64,000 bases of DNA from Novosphingobium sp. CF614 (GCF_900113255.1 NZ_FOOR01000001.1:434001-498000), one strand, 5' to 3'; shown: positions 37,775 through 47,398, counted from the first letter of the stretch. Translations and numbers: made by a program. The notes: generated by a model from the letters alone, not told the origin.

Positions 37775-38509
37775 ATGCCAGCCAACCTCGGTCCCGGCGC
37801 GTGGGCGGCGGCCGCCTCCGCTCTCGCCATGACGGCGATCGTGGGCCTGCGCTATCTCGCGGCATCGGGCCTGTTCGCCTGGGTCACCGCACGCGTACGG
37901 CCCGGGCGCTACACCGGGCTCGGCCGGCAGATTCGGCGCGAGATCGGCTGGTCGCTGCTGTCCGCCGCGATCTACGGCGTGCCGGCCGGCATCGTCGCCT
38001 GGGGCTGGCGGGAGCACGGCTGGACCCGGATCTATGCCGATCCGCTGGCGCTGCCGCCGTGGTGGATGCCGCTTTCGCTGTTCGTCTACTTGTTCCTTCA
38101 CGATACCTGGTTCTACTGGACCCACCGCTGGATGCACCGTCCGGAGCCGTTCCGCCTGGCGCACGCGGTCCATCATGCCAGCCGCCCGCCCACCGCATGG
38201 GCAGCGATGAGCTTCCATCCGCTGGAAGCGGTGACGGGCGCGGTGGCGATCCCGGCGCTGGTCTTGCTGGTGCCGGTCCATGCCGGCGTGCTGGCCCTGG
38301 TGCTGACGATCATGACGATCATGGGAACCGCGAATCACATGGGCTGGGAAATGTTTCCCCGCCGCATCGTCGAATCGCGCCTAGGCCACTGGCTCATCAC
38401 CGCCAGCCATCACCACCGGCATCATGAATTCTACCGGTGCAACTACGGCCTCTATTTCCGCGTCTGGGACCATCTGTGCGGCACCGACCGGGGCCTGTCC
38501 CCGCCCTGA
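37775..38509 (+). CDS. Fatty acid hydroxylase / sterol desaturase family membrane enzyme
   Basis: This 244-residue integral membrane di-iron protein has four or five hydrophobic segments. The histidine clusters are H109-DTWFYWT-H117-RWM-H121, H130-AV-H133-H134, a NHMGWE segment and HHHRHH near the C-terminus. The family hydroxylates or desaturates sterols, carotenoids or fatty acids using O2 at the membrane. The substrate is unknown; a carotenoid or lipid is plausible in a sphingomonad. The start is the ATG at 37775, with its AAGG site inside a hairpin loop. Confidence 0.85.
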   Translation: MPANLGPGAWAAAASALAMTAIVGLRYLAASGLFAWVTARVRPGRYTGLGRQIRREIGWSLLSAAIYGVPAGIVAWGWREHGWTRIYADPLALPPWWMPLSLFVYLFLHDTWFYWTHRWMHRPEPFRLAHAVHHASRPPTAWAAMSFHPLEAVTGAVAIPALVLLVPVHAGVLALVLTIMTIMGTANHMGWEMFPRRIVESRLGHWLITASHHHRHHEFYRCNYGLYFRVWDHLCGTDRGLSPP

Positions 38510-38667
38510 TGCGCGGTACGCAGCGGAGAGGGCATCCCCATCCACCGGCGATCGACTGCAAACTCTTCTCCCGCCAGGGGCTTGCCGCAGGCGCGCGCGC
38601 GCCCTAGGCCGATGGCGTGGCGCGAGAAGAGAGCCTTGTCGAGGAAGTCGTTGGGGAAGTCGTCGAA

Positions 38668-39918
38668 GTGACGACGAAGGGCTTTGTCCCGCACTCGCAT
38701 GGCAGCACCTTCTCCCCGTTCCGCTATCCGATTTTCCGCGCGATCTGGATCGCCAACCTGTTCTCCAACCTGGGTTCGACACTGCAGGGGGTAAGCGCGG
38801 CCTGGCTGATGACCGAACTGACGACCTCGCACCAGATGGTGGCGCTGGTACAGGCCTCGGCAACGATGCCGATCATGCTGTTCGGCATGTTCGCGGGCGC
38901 CATCGCCGACAATTACGACCGCCGCCGGGTCATGCTGGCGGCGCAAGTCGGCATGCTGCTGGTTTCGGCGCTGCTCGCCGCGCTTGCCTATGCCGGTTTG
39001 ATAACACCGTTCCTGCTGCTTGCCTTCACCCTGACGGTGGGCACCGGCTCGGCGCTCAATTCGCCCGCCTGGCAGGCGTCGGTCCGCCAGCAGGTGGAGC
39101 GCAAGGAACTGCCGCAGGCGATCGCGCTCAATTCGATCTCGTTCAACATCGCCCGTTCGATCGGTCCGGCGCTGGGCGGGCTGCTGATTTCGATCTGGGA
39201 CGTGTCGTTCGCTTTCGCGATCAACGCGGTCAGCTATATCGGGCTGATCGGCGTGCTGCTGTGGTGGCAACCCGAAGCGCGCCAGTACGAGCCCCGCCCC
39301 ATCCTGCCGGCCGTTGCGATCGGCATCCGCTATTGCGCGAACAACGGCCCACTGCGCCGAATCCTCCTGCGCGGGCTCGCGCTCGGCTTCAGCCTCTCGG
39401 CTTACCAGGCCCTGCTGCCGACAGTGGTCAGCGGCCCCATCCGCGGCAACGAGCTGGACTTCGGGCTGATGCTGGGCCTGTTCGGCATCGGCTCGATCGT
39501 AACGGCGCCGTTCATCAGTACGATCCGCCGCAAGCTCGGGCTTGAAGGCATCCTCGCGCTGGGCGCGGGAATGTTCGTCTTCACGATGTCGCTGATCGCG
39601 GAGGCGCATCAGATCCTCCATGCCCTGCCGGCCGCCTTCGTCGCCGGCATGGCATGGGTGATGATCCTGACCACGCTCAACACCGCGGTGCAGATGCGCT
39701 CGCCGGACGAGATCCTCGGCCGCTGCCTGTCGATCTACCAGGCGGTGACGTTCGGCGGCATGGCGATCGGGTCCTGGGCCTGGGGCATGATCGCCGACTG
39801 GAAGAGCCTGCCTTTCGCGCTCCATGCCGGCTCCGTGCTGCTAGTCGCCTCCTTCGTCGTGCTGCGCCTGCTCGCCCCGCTGCCGCGCCCCGGCGAGGGC
39901 GTGCTTCGGCATCCATAG
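38668..39918 (+). CDS. MFS transporter of the EntS/DUF894 type
   Basis: The 416-residue protein has about 12 TMs, beginning FSPFRYPIFRAIWIANLFSN, with GAIADNYDRRRVML after TM2 and NSPAWQASVRQQVERKELPQ in the characteristic loop of EntS-like exporters. These typically export siderophores or drugs. The GTG at 38668 is preferred because GGGGAAG stands 8-10 bases upstream; a GTG at 38617 in the same frame would add a short acidic VEEV-rich segment. It stands between the hydroxylase gene and a PAS-like protein gene. Confidence 0.85.
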   Translation: MTTKGFVPHSHGSTFSPFRYPIFRAIWIANLFSNLGSTLQGVSAAWLMTELTTSHQMVALVQASATMPIMLFGMFAGAIADNYDRRRVMLAAQVGMLLVSALLAALAYAGLITPFLLLAFTLTVGTGSALNSPAWQASVRQQVERKELPQAIALNSISFNIARSIGPALGGLLISIWDVSFAFAINAVSYIGLIGVLLWWQPEARQYEPRPILPAVAIGIRYCANNGPLRRILLRGLALGFSLSAYQALLPTVVSGPIRGNELDFGLMLGLFGIGSIVTAPFISTIRRKLGLEGILALGAGMFVFTMSLIAEAHQILHALPAAFVAGMAWVMILTTLNTAVQMRSPDEILGRCLSIYQAVTFGGMAIGSWAWGMIADWKSLPFALHAGSVLLVASFVVLRLLAPLPRPGEGVLRHP

Positions 39919-39972
39919 CCATCTTAGCCATTGCGAGGTTTCAGGGCCGCGCGCACCTCAAGGACTCTACCG

Positions 39973-40007
39973 GGCGCAACTTAAACTTTAATTCACCATG
40001 TTGCGCC
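39973..40007. promoter_or_regulatory. Inverted repeat upstream of PAS-like gene
   Basis: GGCGCAAC (39973-39980) and GTTGCGCC (40000-40007) are exact inverted copies with a 19-base A/T-rich spacer (39981-39999), which contains TTAA twice. It lies 36 bp before the start codon and is the likely promoter/operator zone of the next gene. Confidence 0.4.
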
Positions 40008-40042
40008 AGAAGGGAGTCGATTGGGTTTAGTGGGGAAGCCAC

Positions 40043-41413
40043 ATGGATACTTTGCGCGGTCCGCTGTCCAGCCGGGATGAACCGGAAGCGACCTCTTTCG
40101 GCGAGGACGAGACAAGCGCGGGTTCACCACCGGCAGTGATCGGCAACGACGAACGGCGCATGCAGGTGCGCGCCTACAATTTCTGGGCCAGCCTGCTGGA
40201 AAACCGCACATTTCCCGACATCGAAGCCCTCCATCCCGACGAGTTGCACGACTTCGGCCCCTATAGCGTCCTGCTGGACTTCACGGACGGGATCGACAAT
40301 CCGGCAATCGGCTACCTCGGGGCGCAACTGGCCGAGGAATGCGGCACGCACGGCGAGATCAACTGGCTGGACGACGTTCCCAGCCGCTCGCTGCTGTCGC
40401 GAATCACCGATCATTACATGCAGATCCTGGCCAACCAGGCGCCGATCGGATTCGAGGCCGAGTTCATCAACCAGCGCGGCGTGACCATCCTCTATCGCGG
40501 CATCCTGCTGCCGTTCTCACGCGACGACACCACGATCGACCACATCTACGGCGTCATCAACTGGAAGGAACTGGCCGACCAGTCGAGCACTGACGCGCTG
40601 ATGAAGCAGGTCGACGAGGCGGTGGACACGCGCCGCGCGCCGTTCCCGGCGATGCTGCGCGAAACCGCACCGATGAACGAATGGGCCGATGGCCCGGCCG
40701 ATCTCGATTTCGGCCAGTCCGCTTGCGATTATACCCCGGTCGACCTGCCGCTCGCCGAATTCGGGACGCATGACGACTACTTCGACGAGATCGCGGTTCC
40801 CCCGCGTTCCCGGGACATGTCGCTGGGCGACTGGCTGGCCGCCGCGCGCGAACAGGCCCTGAACGCCCGCAACAGCGAGGACCGGTCCCGCAAGGCGCTC
40901 TACGATGCGATCGGCCACGCTTACGATTTCGCGCTGGCCGCCGCCGAGGCGCCAGAGGATTTCGCCGAGCTTGTCGAGGACGCCGGTCTCAAGGTGCAGG
41001 AACGCGCGCCGCTGATCCCGCTGGTCAAGCTGGTCTTCGGGGCCGACTACGACAAGACCCGGCTTACCGAGTTCGCCACCGTCATTACCCACGGCCAGCG
41101 GCTCGGCATCGAGCGCGGCGCGCTCGCCATGCTGCTTGTCCGCACTCCAGGCGGGCTCAAGGGGCTGCTTCGCGAGGAGCGCCGCCTGCGCCGCGAGGAA
41201 TCGAGCCGGACGGCCAGCCCGCGCACCGTTCGCCAGACACTGGTCGAAGGCCTGCGGCAGCTCGAGCCCCGGACACTCGATTCGGTTGGCAGGGGCAGCG
41301 AGTTCACCGTGTTGGTCGCGCGCCGCCTGGACGACGGCCAGTTGGTCCTGCTGGGCGAAGTGGCCGATGACGCGGCACTGCTGGATCGCGCCGCCCGGCA
41401 CTTGCTCGACTGA
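40043..41413 (+). CDS. PAS-like domain protein, function unknown
   Basis: This is a 456-residue soluble protein. Residues about 35-175 (MQVRAYNFWASLLENRTFPD, DFGPYSVLLDFTD, PIGFEAEFINQRGVTILYRG, LLPFSRDDTTIDHIYGVINW) have the pattern of the PAS_5 group found in alphaproteobacteria. The C-terminal half is helical (SLGDWLAAAREQALNARNSE, ALYDAIGHAYDFALAAAEAP, PRTVRQTLVEGLRQLEPRTL) and unassigned. There is no kinase, HTH or GGDEF domain, so it probably acts through protein contacts. The ATG at 40043 follows GGGGAAGCC. Confidence 0.65.
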   Translation: MDTLRGPLSSRDEPEATSFGEDETSAGSPPAVIGNDERRMQVRAYNFWASLLENRTFPDIEALHPDELHDFGPYSVLLDFTDGIDNPAIGYLGAQLAEECGTHGEINWLDDVPSRSLLSRITDHYMQILANQAPIGFEAEFINQRGVTILYRGILLPFSRDDTTIDHIYGVINWKELADQSSTDALMKQVDEAVDTRRAPFPAMLRETAPMNEWADGPADLDFGQSACDYTPVDLPLAEFGTHDDYFDEIAVPPRSRDMSLGDWLAAAREQALNARNSEDRSRKALYDAIGHAYDFALAAAEAPEDFAELVEDAGLKVQERAPLIPLVKLVFGADYDKTRLTEFATVITHGQRLGIERGALAMLLVRTPGGLKGLLREERRLRREESSRTASPRTVRQTLVEGLRQLEPRTLDSVGRGSEFTVLVARRLDDGQLVLLGEVADDAALLDRAARHLLD

Positions 41414-41517
41414 CCCCGCTCGCGCGGCGCCCCCTTGCAACGGGGCACGCTATGACTAGGCTGATGGCGCACCGGCACTTCAGCGCCGGTTAAGGCCGCA
41501 CGGTCCCAAGAGGCACG

Positions 41518-42879
41518 ATGCCGAAGTTGCGAATTCCCGCCGCCATCCTGGCGTTCCTGGCATTGCTCGGCTGGTCGACCGCTCCGGCGGCGGCGCAGTC
41601 GATCCTGCGTGACGCCGAGACCGAGGCCTTGCTGCACGACATGGCGACGCCGCTTATCAAGGCGGCCGGGCTCGATCCCGCCAATGTCGACATCGTCCTG
41701 GTCAACGACGGTTCGGTCAACGCCTTCGTCGCGGGCGGTCAGGCGGTCTATGTCAACTCCGGCCTGATCGACGAGGCTGACACCGCCGCCGAAGTCCAGG
41801 GCGTGATCGCGCACGAGCTTGGCCACGTCACCGGGGGCCATGCCGTGCTCAACCAGGGTGCCGGTCCCGCCACCAGCATATCGCTGCTCTCGCTGCTGCT
41901 CGGCGCGGCGGCGGCGGCGGCAGGCGGGGGCGAAGCGGCGATGGGCGTAATCATGGCCGGGCAGCAGGCCGCCATGGGCAAATACCTCGCCTATACCCGC
42001 TCGCAGGAAGCCTCGGCCGACGCCGCCGGCGCGCAGTACCTTTCCACCGCCCGGATCAGCGGGCGCGGTTCGGTGGAATTCTTCAAGAAATTGCAGAACC
42101 TGGAATACCGTTACGGCTACCGCCCCAAGGACGGCGACGAGTTCTATTCCACCCACCCGCTGACCGGCGATCGCATCGCCACGCTGGAAGACACTTACGC
42201 GAAGGACCCGGCGTGGAACAAACCGGACGATCCCGTGCTGCAACAGCGCTTCGTGCGAATGAAGGCCAAGCTCTATGGCTACCTCGCCGAGCCGCGCAAC
42301 GTCTATCGCCGCTATCCCGAAACCGACAATTCGGTTCCCGCCCGTTATGCCCGCGCCTATGCCTACAACCGCGAATCGAAACTGGACCAGGCGCGCGCCG
42401 AAACCCAGGCGCTGGTCGCCAGCGATCCCGGCGATCCCTACTTCCTCGAACTCGAAGGCCAGATCCTGCTCGAATCGGGGCAGCCGGCCGACGCGATCGA
42501 GCCGCTCCGCCGGGCGACCCAGCTCACTGCCAACCAGCCGCTGATCGCCACGCTTTTCGGCCATGCGCTGATGGCCACCGAGGATCCGGCAAACTTCAAG
42601 GAAGCCGAACGCGTGCTGCGCGCGGCCGTGGTACGCGACCGCGAGAATCCGTTCGCCTGGTATCAGCTCGGCACGATCTATGCCGCCAATGGCGACATGC
42701 CGCGCGCGCGCCTCGCCAGCGCGGAGCAGCAAGTGCTCTCCGGCAACATGACCGAAGCGCTGATGAGCGCGCAGGCCGCCGAAGCGGGGTTGCCCACCGG
42801 CTCACCCGACTGGCTGCGCGCGCAGGACATCGAGATGCAGGCGCGCGCCGAACTGGAGCGCGAGAAGAAGCGTCGCTAG
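41518..42879 (+). CDS. M48-family periplasmic zinc metalloprotease with TPRs (BepA-like)
   Basis: The 453-residue product has a signal peptide cleaved after about residue 26 (STAPAAAQ). The zinc site is HELGH (99-103), followed by a glycine/alanine-rich loop and the third ligand in YTRSQEASADAAG. The STHPLTGDRIATL segment closes the protease domain. From about residue 270 tetratricopeptide-like repeats run to the end (ARYARAYAYNRESKLDQARA, AFLEL-type helices). BepA-type enzymes assist or degrade outer-membrane proteins such as LptD. The ATG at 41518 has AAGAGG upstream. Confidence 0.9.
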   Translation: MPKLRIPAAILAFLALLGWSTAPAAAQSILRDAETEALLHDMATPLIKAAGLDPANVDIVLVNDGSVNAFVAGGQAVYVNSGLIDEADTAAEVQGVIAHELGHVTGGHAVLNQGAGPATSISLLSLLLGAAAAAAGGGEAAMGVIMAGQQAAMGKYLAYTRSQEASADAAGAQYLSTARISGRGSVEFFKKLQNLEYRYGYRPKDGDEFYSTHPLTGDRIATLEDTYAKDPAWNKPDDPVLQQRFVRMKAKLYGYLAEPRNVYRRYPETDNSVPARYARAYAYNRESKLDQARAETQALVASDPGDPYFLELEGQILLESGQPADAIEPLRRATQLTANQPLIATLFGHALMATEDPANFKEAERVLRAAVVRDRENPFAWYQLGTIYAANGDMPRARLASAEQQVLSGNMTEALMSAQAAEAGLPTGSPDWLRAQDIEMQARAELEREKKRR

Positions 42880-42950
42880 ATTTTGCTTTGTTCTTCATGA
42901 TTTCCGAGTCGCCAGGCAATTCCATCCTGCTGGAAGTTGCTCTGACGCCA

Positions 42951-43106
42951 AGTCTCTCGGAGCGAGACTCGTCTTCGCCCGCGAGGCGGCGAAACCGCCG
43001 AAGCAATCCAGAGCGGCGCCATCGATCCTGGATTGGCGCGCCGCCTTCGGCGGCTCGCAATTGACGAAGGGAAGGGGGAACAAAAGCTCCGTTCAATCGG
43101 ATTTGG
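42951..43106. repeat. Dispersed intergenic repeat, copy 1
   Basis: The ends of this stretch (AGTCTCTCGGAGCGAGACT, GCGAGGCGGCGAA and GAAGGGAAGGGGGAACAAAA with the following TCAATCGGATTTGG) match copy 2 at 47523-47609. Copy 1 has about 70 extra bases in the middle, which form their own hairpin (CCGCCGAAGCAATCCAG against CTGGATTG and CTTCGGCGG). The rest of the 402-bp gap 42880-43281 holds the element at 43140 and the DsbA-like gene leader. Confidence 0.6.
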
Positions 43107-43139
43107 AAAGTGCCAACGGTCAAAAATTCGACCTTTCTT

Positions 43140-43223
43140 CGTCATTCCGCGCAGGATCTGTCTCCCGGCCTTGCGTCGGGCCGATGGTTCGGAAGATGGT
43201 TTCCCGCCGACGCGGAAATGACG
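43140..43223. repeat. REP-like element with CGTCATTCCGCG ends
   Basis: CGTCATTCCGCG (43140-43151) and CGCGGAAATGACG (43211-43223) are inverted copies with one extra base and bound an 84-bp stretch that also folds internally (GGCC/GGGCC). The motif is a common intergenic repeat type in alphaproteobacteria. Confidence 0.5.
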
Positions 43224-43281
43224 AGTCATTTGTTCGATCCGCCCATATAAGGCGGACGAGACACGAATTGCAGGAAAACAC

Positions 43282-43980
43282 ATGGGTAGTGGCACGAAGT
43301 TCGCAGTGATCGCCGGGTGCCTCGCGCTGGTGGGTGCGGGCGGATGGTATGGTGGGCGCAAGGCGGTCGAGCAGGTGGTGCATGACTATATCCTCAAGCA
43401 CCCCGAAATCCTGCCCCAGGCGATGGACGAACTGCAGCGCCGTCAGTCGGCGCAGCAGCTTGCCGGCGTGCGCTCGACGGTCGAAACGCCCTTTCCCGGC
43501 GCCGTGCTCGGCAATCCAAACGGCAAGGTCACCTTGGTCGAATTCACCGACTTCGCCTGCGGTTACTGCCGCCAGAGCCTGCCCGACGTGCGCGGCCTGA
43601 TCGCCGCCAACCCGGACCTGCGCATCGTCATCCGCGAACTGCCGATCATCAGCCCGCACAGCCCGGCGGCGGCCCGGATGGCGCTCGCCGCCGCCGAGCA
43701 GGGCAAGTACGCCGCGTTCCACGACGCCATGTTCGCCGCCGGGCAGCTCGACCAGCAGACCATCGAGGCGGTCGGGCACACCATCGGGCTCGACATGGAT
43801 CGCGCGCGCAGGACCGCCGCCAGCCCGACTGTGACGGCCGAAATCAACCGCAACCTCGATCTTGCCAACCGGCTCGGCTTTTCCGGCACCCCCAGCTGGA
43901 TCGCGGGCGACCGGCTGATCGCCGGGGCCGTGGGCATCGGCCAGCTCTCGGAAGCGGTCCAGGCCGCACGCGGAGGTTGA
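43282..43980 (+). CDS. DsbA-family thiol:disulfide oxidoreductase (Com1/BdbD-like)
   Basis: This 232-residue exported thioredoxin-fold protein has an N-terminal membrane anchor or signal (residues about 6-22), a leading helical region DYILKHPEILPQAMDELQ typical of Com1-like proteins, the active site C93-G-Y-C96, a helical insertion and the cis-Pro loop GFSGTPSWI. It probably oxidises or isomerises disulfides in the envelope. The ATG at 43282 follows a CAGGAAAACAC site. Confidence 0.9.
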   Translation: MGSGTKFAVIAGCLALVGAGGWYGGRKAVEQVVHDYILKHPEILPQAMDELQRRQSAQQLAGVRSTVETPFPGAVLGNPNGKVTLVEFTDFACGYCRQSLPDVRGLIAANPDLRIVIRELPIISPHSPAAARMALAAAEQGKYAAFHDAMFAAGQLDQQTIEAVGHTIGLDMDRARRTAASPTVTAEINRNLDLANRLGFSGTPSWIAGDRLIAGAVGIGQLSEAVQAARGG

Positions 43981-44044
43981 CAACTCGGCACGATGATCCT
44001 CGCGGCATTTCAGCTCCGACGTGATTTCGGCTAGACCAGTGCCC

Positions 44045-45223
44045 ATGCGCGTCCTGCCGATCCAACCGATCCCGTTCTTCGCCAACAAGGACAAGGCCTT
44101 CTGGCGGCTCCAGTTCGCCGGCTGGGCCGGCGCGATGCTGCTGCGCGCGATGTCGCAGGTGGCCAACAACCTGCCGATCGCCGCGCTCGTACTGGTGCTG
44201 ATCGCGACGATCACCGGCTTTTCGATCTCGCTGGTCCTCTCGGTGATCTACCGCGCGCTGATCGCACGGCGCGCGCTCGTCACCTGGAGCCTGACGGTGC
44301 TGATCCTGCCTTTCGCCGTGGGGCTGCACGCCTTCATAGACGCCTGGGTCTATTCCCTGTGGCGGACCGACGGCGACGCGAGCTTCACCCAGCTGTTCCT
44401 GGGCGTGTTCTACCTCGACGCGACGCTGCTGGGCGCTTGGACCGCGCTTTACTACATGGTCAATTTCTACCTCCGGGTGGAAGAGCAGAACGACCAGCTG
44501 ATAGCGCTGGAAGCCCAGGCGACGCAGGCGCAGTTGGCGATGCTGCGCTATCAGCTCAATCCCCACTTCCTGTTCAACACGCTGAACTCGATCTCCACGC
44601 TGGTGCTGCTCAAGCAGACCGAGCCGGCGAACGCGATGCTCAGCCGCCTGTCCTCGTTCCTGCGCTACACGCTGGTCAACCAGCCCTCGGCGCGGGTCAC
44701 GGTGGCGCAGGAGGTGGAAACGCTGAAACTCTACCTCGACATCGAGCGCATGCGTTTCGAGGAACGGCTGCGCACCACTTTCCAGATCGATCCCGCCACC
44801 GAAACCTGCCTGCTGCCCTCGCTGCTGCTGCAGCCGCTGGTCGAAAACGCGATCAAGTACGCGGTGACGCCGCAGGAATCGGGCGCGGAGATCACCATCG
44901 CCGTGCAACTCGTCGGTCCCATGCTTCGCATCACCGTCTCGGACACCGGACCAGGCTTGCAAAGTCCCACCACCGATAACAGGTTATCGGGCATGACCTA
45001 CGATGGAGGGGAACCGGTATCCACCGGTGTCGGCCTGTCTAACATCCGCGATCGCCTGGCCCGGGCCTATGGAGAGCAGCACCGGTTCGAAACGGTCGAG
45101 CCGGCCGAAGGCGGGTTCGCCGTGTTGATAGAGATCCCCGTCGACCGCCGCGACACCAGCGAGGCCAGTCCCGAATCGCAGGGCCCCGAAACGACGCGCC
45201 AGCCGGTGCTGACCGCGCGCTGA
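44045..45223 (+). CDS. LytS-type sensor histidine kinase
   Basis: This 392-residue kinase has four or more TM segments in residues 20-145, then a His_kinase region with phospho-acceptor H174 in LNPHFLFNTLNSI, an N-box LLQPLVENAIKYAV, and G-boxes SDTGPGL and GVGLSNIRDRL. It signals to the LytTR regulator encoded 47 bp downstream. The ATG at 44045 is preferred; a GTG at 44021 is in frame and neither has a strong ribosome site. The signal sensed is unknown, since the N-terminus is membrane only. Confidence 0.88.
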   Translation: MRVLPIQPIPFFANKDKAFWRLQFAGWAGAMLLRAMSQVANNLPIAALVLVLIATITGFSISLVLSVIYRALIARRALVTWSLTVLILPFAVGLHAFIDAWVYSLWRTDGDASFTQLFLGVFYLDATLLGAWTALYYMVNFYLRVEEQNDQLIALEAQATQAQLAMLRYQLNPHFLFNTLNSISTLVLLKQTEPANAMLSRLSSFLRYTLVNQPSARVTVAQEVETLKLYLDIERMRFEERLRTTFQIDPATETCLLPSLLLQPLVENAIKYAVTPQESGAEITIAVQLVGPMLRITVSDTGPGLQSPTTDNRLSGMTYDGGEPVSTGVGLSNIRDRLARAYGEQHRFETVEPAEGGFAVLIEIPVDRRDTSEASPESQGPETTRQPVLTAR

Positions 45224-45269
45224 AACCATTTTGGGCCGCGCGCGTTTGCCGGTCCGGAGAACACGACAG

Positions 45270-46067
45270 ATGACCATCCGCACGATCCTTGTCGACGACG
45301 AGAAACTGGCGATTCAGGGCCTGCAACTAAGGCTTCAGAAATACCCCGATGTCGAGATCATCGACACCTGCTCGAACGGGCGCGAGGCGATCCGCAAGAT
45401 CAAGACCGAAAAGCCCGATCTCGTCTTCCTCGACATCCAGATGCCGGGTTTCGACGGTTTTTCCGTCGTCAAGGGCGTGATGGAGATCGAGCCGCCGCTG
45501 TTCGTCTTCGTCACCGCCTACCAGGAACATGCCGTGCGCGCCTTCGAGGCCAATGCGGTGAACTACCTGATGAAGCCGGTGGAGGAAAACAAGCTGGACG
45601 ATACCCTCGCGCGGGTGCGCCTGCGCATCGCCGAGAAACGCTCGGCCGAGGAAGCGGAAAAGCTCAAGACGGTGCTCGCCGAAGTCGCGCCCGACGCCAT
45701 GGAGGCCATGCCCGAGGAAACCGATCCCAGCGCCGATCGCTACGAAAAGCTCATCAACATCAAGGATCGGGGCCAGATCTTCCGCATCGATGTCGACAGT
45801 ATCGAGCATATCGAGGCCGCTGGCGACTATATGTGTATCCGCACCGCCGACAACTCGCTGATCCTGCGCGAAACGATGAAGGACCTTGAACGCCGGCTCG
45901 ACCCGCGCGTGTTCCAGCGCGTCCACCGTTCGACCATCGTCAACCTCAACCAGGTGCGCCAGGTCAAGCCGCACACCAACGGCGAATGCTTCCTGGTGCT
46001 GGACTCCGGTGCGCAGGTTAAGGTCTCGCGCTCGTACCGGGACGTCATCGCGCGGTTCGTGCACTGA
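45270..46067 (+). CDS. LytTR-family response regulator
   Basis: The 265-residue protein has a receiver domain with phospho-acceptor D55 (LVFLDIQMPG) and acidic pocket D9-D10. A coiled linker (RIAEKRSAEEAEKLKTVLAE) follows, then a LytTR DNA-binding domain from about 165, with INIKDRGQIFRIDVDSIEHI, RVFQRVHRSTIVNLNQV and KVSRSYRD. It pairs with the upstream LytS-type kinase. The ATG at 45270 has GGAGAACACG upstream. Targets are unknown; the divergent or convergent dctA is one possibility. Confidence 0.92.
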   Translation: MTIRTILVDDEKLAIQGLQLRLQKYPDVEIIDTCSNGREAIRKIKTEKPDLVFLDIQMPGFDGFSVVKGVMEIEPPLFVFVTAYQEHAVRAFEANAVNYLMKPVEENKLDDTLARVRLRIAEKRSAEEAEKLKTVLAEVAPDAMEAMPEETDPSADRYEKLINIKDRGQIFRIDVDSIEHIEAAGDYMCIRTADNSLILRETMKDLERRLDPRVFQRVHRSTIVNLNQVRQVKPHTNGECFLVLDSGAQVKVSRSYRDVIARFVH

Positions 46068-46073
46068 TCCCAC

Positions 46074-46122
46074 GGGGGTCCCGAGGGGGGCCCATGGGGG
46101 TCCCGCAAGGGTCAGGACGGGG
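46074..46122 (+). other. G-run tract between convergent genes
   Basis: Five G-runs of 3-6 bases on the plus strand (46074-46078, 46085-46090, 46096-46100, 46109-46111, 46119-46122) alternate with CCC, including two copies of GGGGGTCCCG. It sits between the LytTR gene and the stop of dctA, and slightly into dctA. It could fold as hairpins or a G-quadruplex and may end transcription. Confidence 0.4.
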
Positions 46123-47398
46123 TCCCAACCACCTCCGGCAGCTTGCCCGAGAGCGCATCGGCAAGCCGCGCGCTGTCGAGCTTGCCTTCCCAGCGGGAGA
46201 CCACCACCGCGGCGACCGCGTTGCCGATGAAGTTGGTGAGGGCGCGGCATTCGCTCATGAAACGGTCGACGCCGAGGATCAGCGTCATCCCCGCCACCGG
46301 CACCGAAGGCACGATCGAAAGCGTCGCCGCCAGCGTGATGAAACCCGCGCCGGTCACCCCCGCAGCGCCCTTGGACGAAAGCATGGCGACCCCCAGCAGC
46401 AGCAACTGCTCGCCCAGCGAAAGATGCACGTCGCAGGCCTGGGCGATGAACAGCGCCGCCAGCGTCATGTAGATGTTGGTGCCGTCGAGGTTGAAGGAAT
46501 AGCCGGTGGGGATCACCAGGCCGGCCACGGAACGTGGACAGCCGGCGCGCTCCATCTTCTCGATCAGCAGCGGCAGCGCGCTTTCCGAGGAGGACGTGCC
46601 CAGCACCAGCAGCAGTTCCGCCTTGAGATAGGCAATCAACCGGAAGATGGAGAATCCCGCCCACCGCGAGACCGCGCCAAGCACCACCACCACGAACAGG
46701 ATGGCGGTAAAGTAGAAAGTGCCCACCAGCAGCGCCAGGTTCGCCAGCGATCCGACGCCGTACTTGCCGATGGTATAGGCCATGGCGCCGAACGCCCCCA
46801 GCGGCGCGACCCGCATCACGATGGCGACCACGCGGAACACCACCAGCGACAAGTCCTCCAGCGCCGTGACGATGCGATCGCCGCGCGGACCGACCAGCGG
46901 CAGGGCGATGCCGAAGAGGATCGCCACCAGCAGCGTCTGCAGGATATTGCCATCGGTGAGGGCGGAAAGCAGGCTTTCGGGAATCACGCCCAGCAGGAAG
47001 CCGATCAGCGTGCTCTCGTGCGCCTTGACCGCGTAGTCGGCGACTTTCGAGGCATCGAGCGAAGCGGGATCGATGTTGAGCCCCGCGCCCGGCCGCACCA
47101 CGTTGGCGACGATCAGTCCAACGAACAGCGCCAGCGTCGAGAAGGTGAGGAAATAGGCGAAAGCCTTGGCGGCGACGCGCCCGACCGCCCCCAGATCGCG
47201 CATGCCGGCAATGCCGGTGACGATCGAGAGGAAGATGACCGGGGCAATAATCATTTTGACAAGATGGATGAACCCGTCGCCCAGCGGCTTGAAGGCCTCG
47301 CCCGTCGCCGGGAAGAAGTATCCGAGGAGCGCGCCCAGGACGATGGCGATCAGCACTTGCGCATAGGTATGCGCGTACCAGGGCCGGGCGCGTTCCAT
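46112..47398 (-). CDS. dctA: C4-dicarboxylate/proton symporter
   Basis: This 428-residue SDF-family transporter has exactly the length of E. coli DctA. TM segments are clear. HP1 has [22 protein letters not shown]7 the signature [12 protein letters not shown], and HP2 [18 protein letters not shown]; the [16 protein letters not shown] end is conserved. It imports succinate, malate and fumarate. The ATG at 47398 gives the usual [16 protein letters not shown] start; in-frame ATGs upstream would add about 13-32 untypical residues. It is convergent with the LytTR gene; a LytS/LytTR pair beside dctA may regulate it, but that is a guess. Confidence 0.92.
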   Translation of the reverse strand: MERARPWYAHTYAQVLIAIVLGALLGYFFPATGEAFKPLGDGFIHLVKMIIAPVIFLSIVTGIAGMRDLGAVGRVAAKAFAYFLTFSTLALFVGLIVANVVRPGAGLNIDPASLDASKVADYAVKAHESTLIGFLLGVIPESLLSALTDGNILQTLLVAILFGIALPLVGPRGDRIVTALEDLSLVVFRVVAIVMRVAPLGAFGAMAYTIGKYGVGSLANLALLVGTFYFTAILFVVVVLGAVSRWAGFSIFRLIAYLKAELLLVLGTSSSESALPLLIEKMERAGCPRSVAGLVIPTGYSFNLDGTNIYMTLAALFIAQACDVHLSLGEQLLLLGVAMLSSKGAAGVTGAGFITLAATLSIVPSVPVAGMTLILGVDRFMSECRALTNFIGNAVAAVVVSRWEGKLDSARLADALSGKLPEVVGTPS

